A stretch of DNA of 6,029 nt from Limisphaerales bacterium (GTDB lineage: Bacteria; Verrucomicrobiota; Verrucomicrobiia; Limisphaerales; UBA11358): contig DAIDJC010000198.1 of NCBI GenBank assembly GCA_027451565.1, positions 1 to 6,029 of the forward strand, in the 5' to 3' direction. The notes below the pieces were generated by a model, which did no database searches, had not been told where the DNA came from, and saw only the letters and a program-made list of their open reading frames with translations. The translations under genes and the position numbers were made by a program. Below, piece after piece: positions 5,692-6,029 of this stretch (position 1 is its first letter; every line of letters starts with the position of its first letter).

Positions 5692-6029
5692 ATGAGCCTC
5701 GCAATTTCCGACAGCACCTTCGCCCGCAGCCATGAACCGGATGAATTATCCGGCTTGCAGTTCGCCGCGCCGGATGCCGTGGATTTTGAAATCCCTGATC
5801 CTGGAGGGATGGCTGAGAATCGGTTTTCTTTTTTGGGTTTGGGTGCGGTTTCATGGCTGACCATGGCGCGGATTGTGCGTGGCCAGGTGCTTTCCCTGCG
5901 CACACGGGCTTTTGTGGAGGCCAGTCGCGCTCTGGGAGCGGGTGGCGGACGGATTCTCTTTCGCCATATCATTCCCAACATTCTGGGGGTGGCCATTACT
6001 TACACCGCCCTGACATTGCCATCCATCAT
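5692..6029 (+). CDS. ABC transporter permease, OppC/DppC family, C-terminal part, 5' side abnormal
   Basis: The last 65 visible residues are clearly from the membrane permease of a peptide/nickel-type ABC importer: FLGLGAVSWLTMARIVRGQ is the transmembrane segment leading into the EAA loop EASRALGAGGGRILFRHIIPN (about residues 76-96), which contacts the ATPase, followed by another membrane segment that runs off the window. A complete family member is usually around 280-350 residues or more, with an N-terminal helix and several membrane spans before this point. Here only about 45 non-hydrophobic residues (DSTFARSHEPDELS..., PDAVDFEIPDPGG) precede it back to the ATG at 5692, and none of the three upstream frames encodes the missing helices before the dehydratase stop. 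The frame is open a little further upstream, to a TGA at 5599, with no better start. It may be a 5'-truncated pseudogene, a rearrangement or an assembly join. Family is firm; start and intactness are not. Confidence 0.7.
   Translation, partial: MSLAISDSTFARSHEPDELSGLQFAAPDAVDFEIPDPGGMAENRFSFLGLGAVSWLTMARIVRGQVLSLRTRAFVEASRALGAGGGRILFRHIIPNILGVAITYTALTLPSI

Noticed and set aside
5385..5996. Long minus-strand open frame of 203 codons opposite the dehydratase end and permease.
   Set aside because: Its translation is Arg/Pro/Ser-rich and is the antisense shadow of two recognisable plus-strand genes.

Overview
The window looks like chromosomal DNA from a member of the Verrucomicrobiota, probably a Pedosphaera/Limisphaera-like lineage. 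The strongest clue is the secreted protein at 3277-3762. It combines the GGGG-S-GxYxLxGTIGQPDAG...GGFW motif with a C-terminal module ending in FFRL; both are familiar from exported proteins of Verrucomicrobiota and Planctomycetota. The organism call is inference from this style plus the moderate-to-high GC content. No RNA gene, CRISPR array, insertion sequence or integrase is visible.

Left part (1-2570, minus strand): four genes read leftwards and are probably co-transcribed. In order of transcription they are an exported beta-rich protein with the look of a small outer-membrane barrel (2570-1935); a class 3 lipase/esterase with an intact Ser-Asp-His set (1921-1100); a one-helix membrane protein with a long coiled-coil tail (1103-705); and a protein whose C-terminal part enters a histidine-kinase dimerisation fold and runs off the left edge (623-1). 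The first two are separated by 13 bases. The lipase and membrane-protein genes share an ATGA stop/start overlap with a good ribosome binding site. The trio barrel, lipase and membrane coiled coil could be an envelope or lysis-type cassette, possibly phage-derived, but nothing else phage-like is in view.

Middle part (2571-4712): about 700 bases without a convincing gene (2571-3276), then the secreted protein on the plus strand. It converges on a small exported Cys-rich protein on the minus strand (4425-4039) with a CVVSGE...FCCPMC arrangement, likely metal binding. The gap between these convergent genes holds short repeats and a perfect inverted repeat. The divergent gap 4426-4712 holds another hairpin.

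Right part (4713-6029, plus strand): a full-length prephenate dehydratase-like protein with an ACT domain (phenylalanine biosynthesis). Its signature TRF motif reads TQF, and the ESRP regulatory motif reads VSRP. A GC-rich hairpin region with a T-run follows. The window ends in the C-terminal half of a peptide-type ABC transporter permease (OppC/DppC family). Its expected upstream membrane segments are not encoded just upstream, so it looks truncated or rearranged at its 5' side.

The most useful leads are the altered catalytic motif of the dehydratase, the broken permease, the kinase-like protein lacking a recognisable phospho-acceptor His box, and the barrel-lipase-membrane protein cassette.
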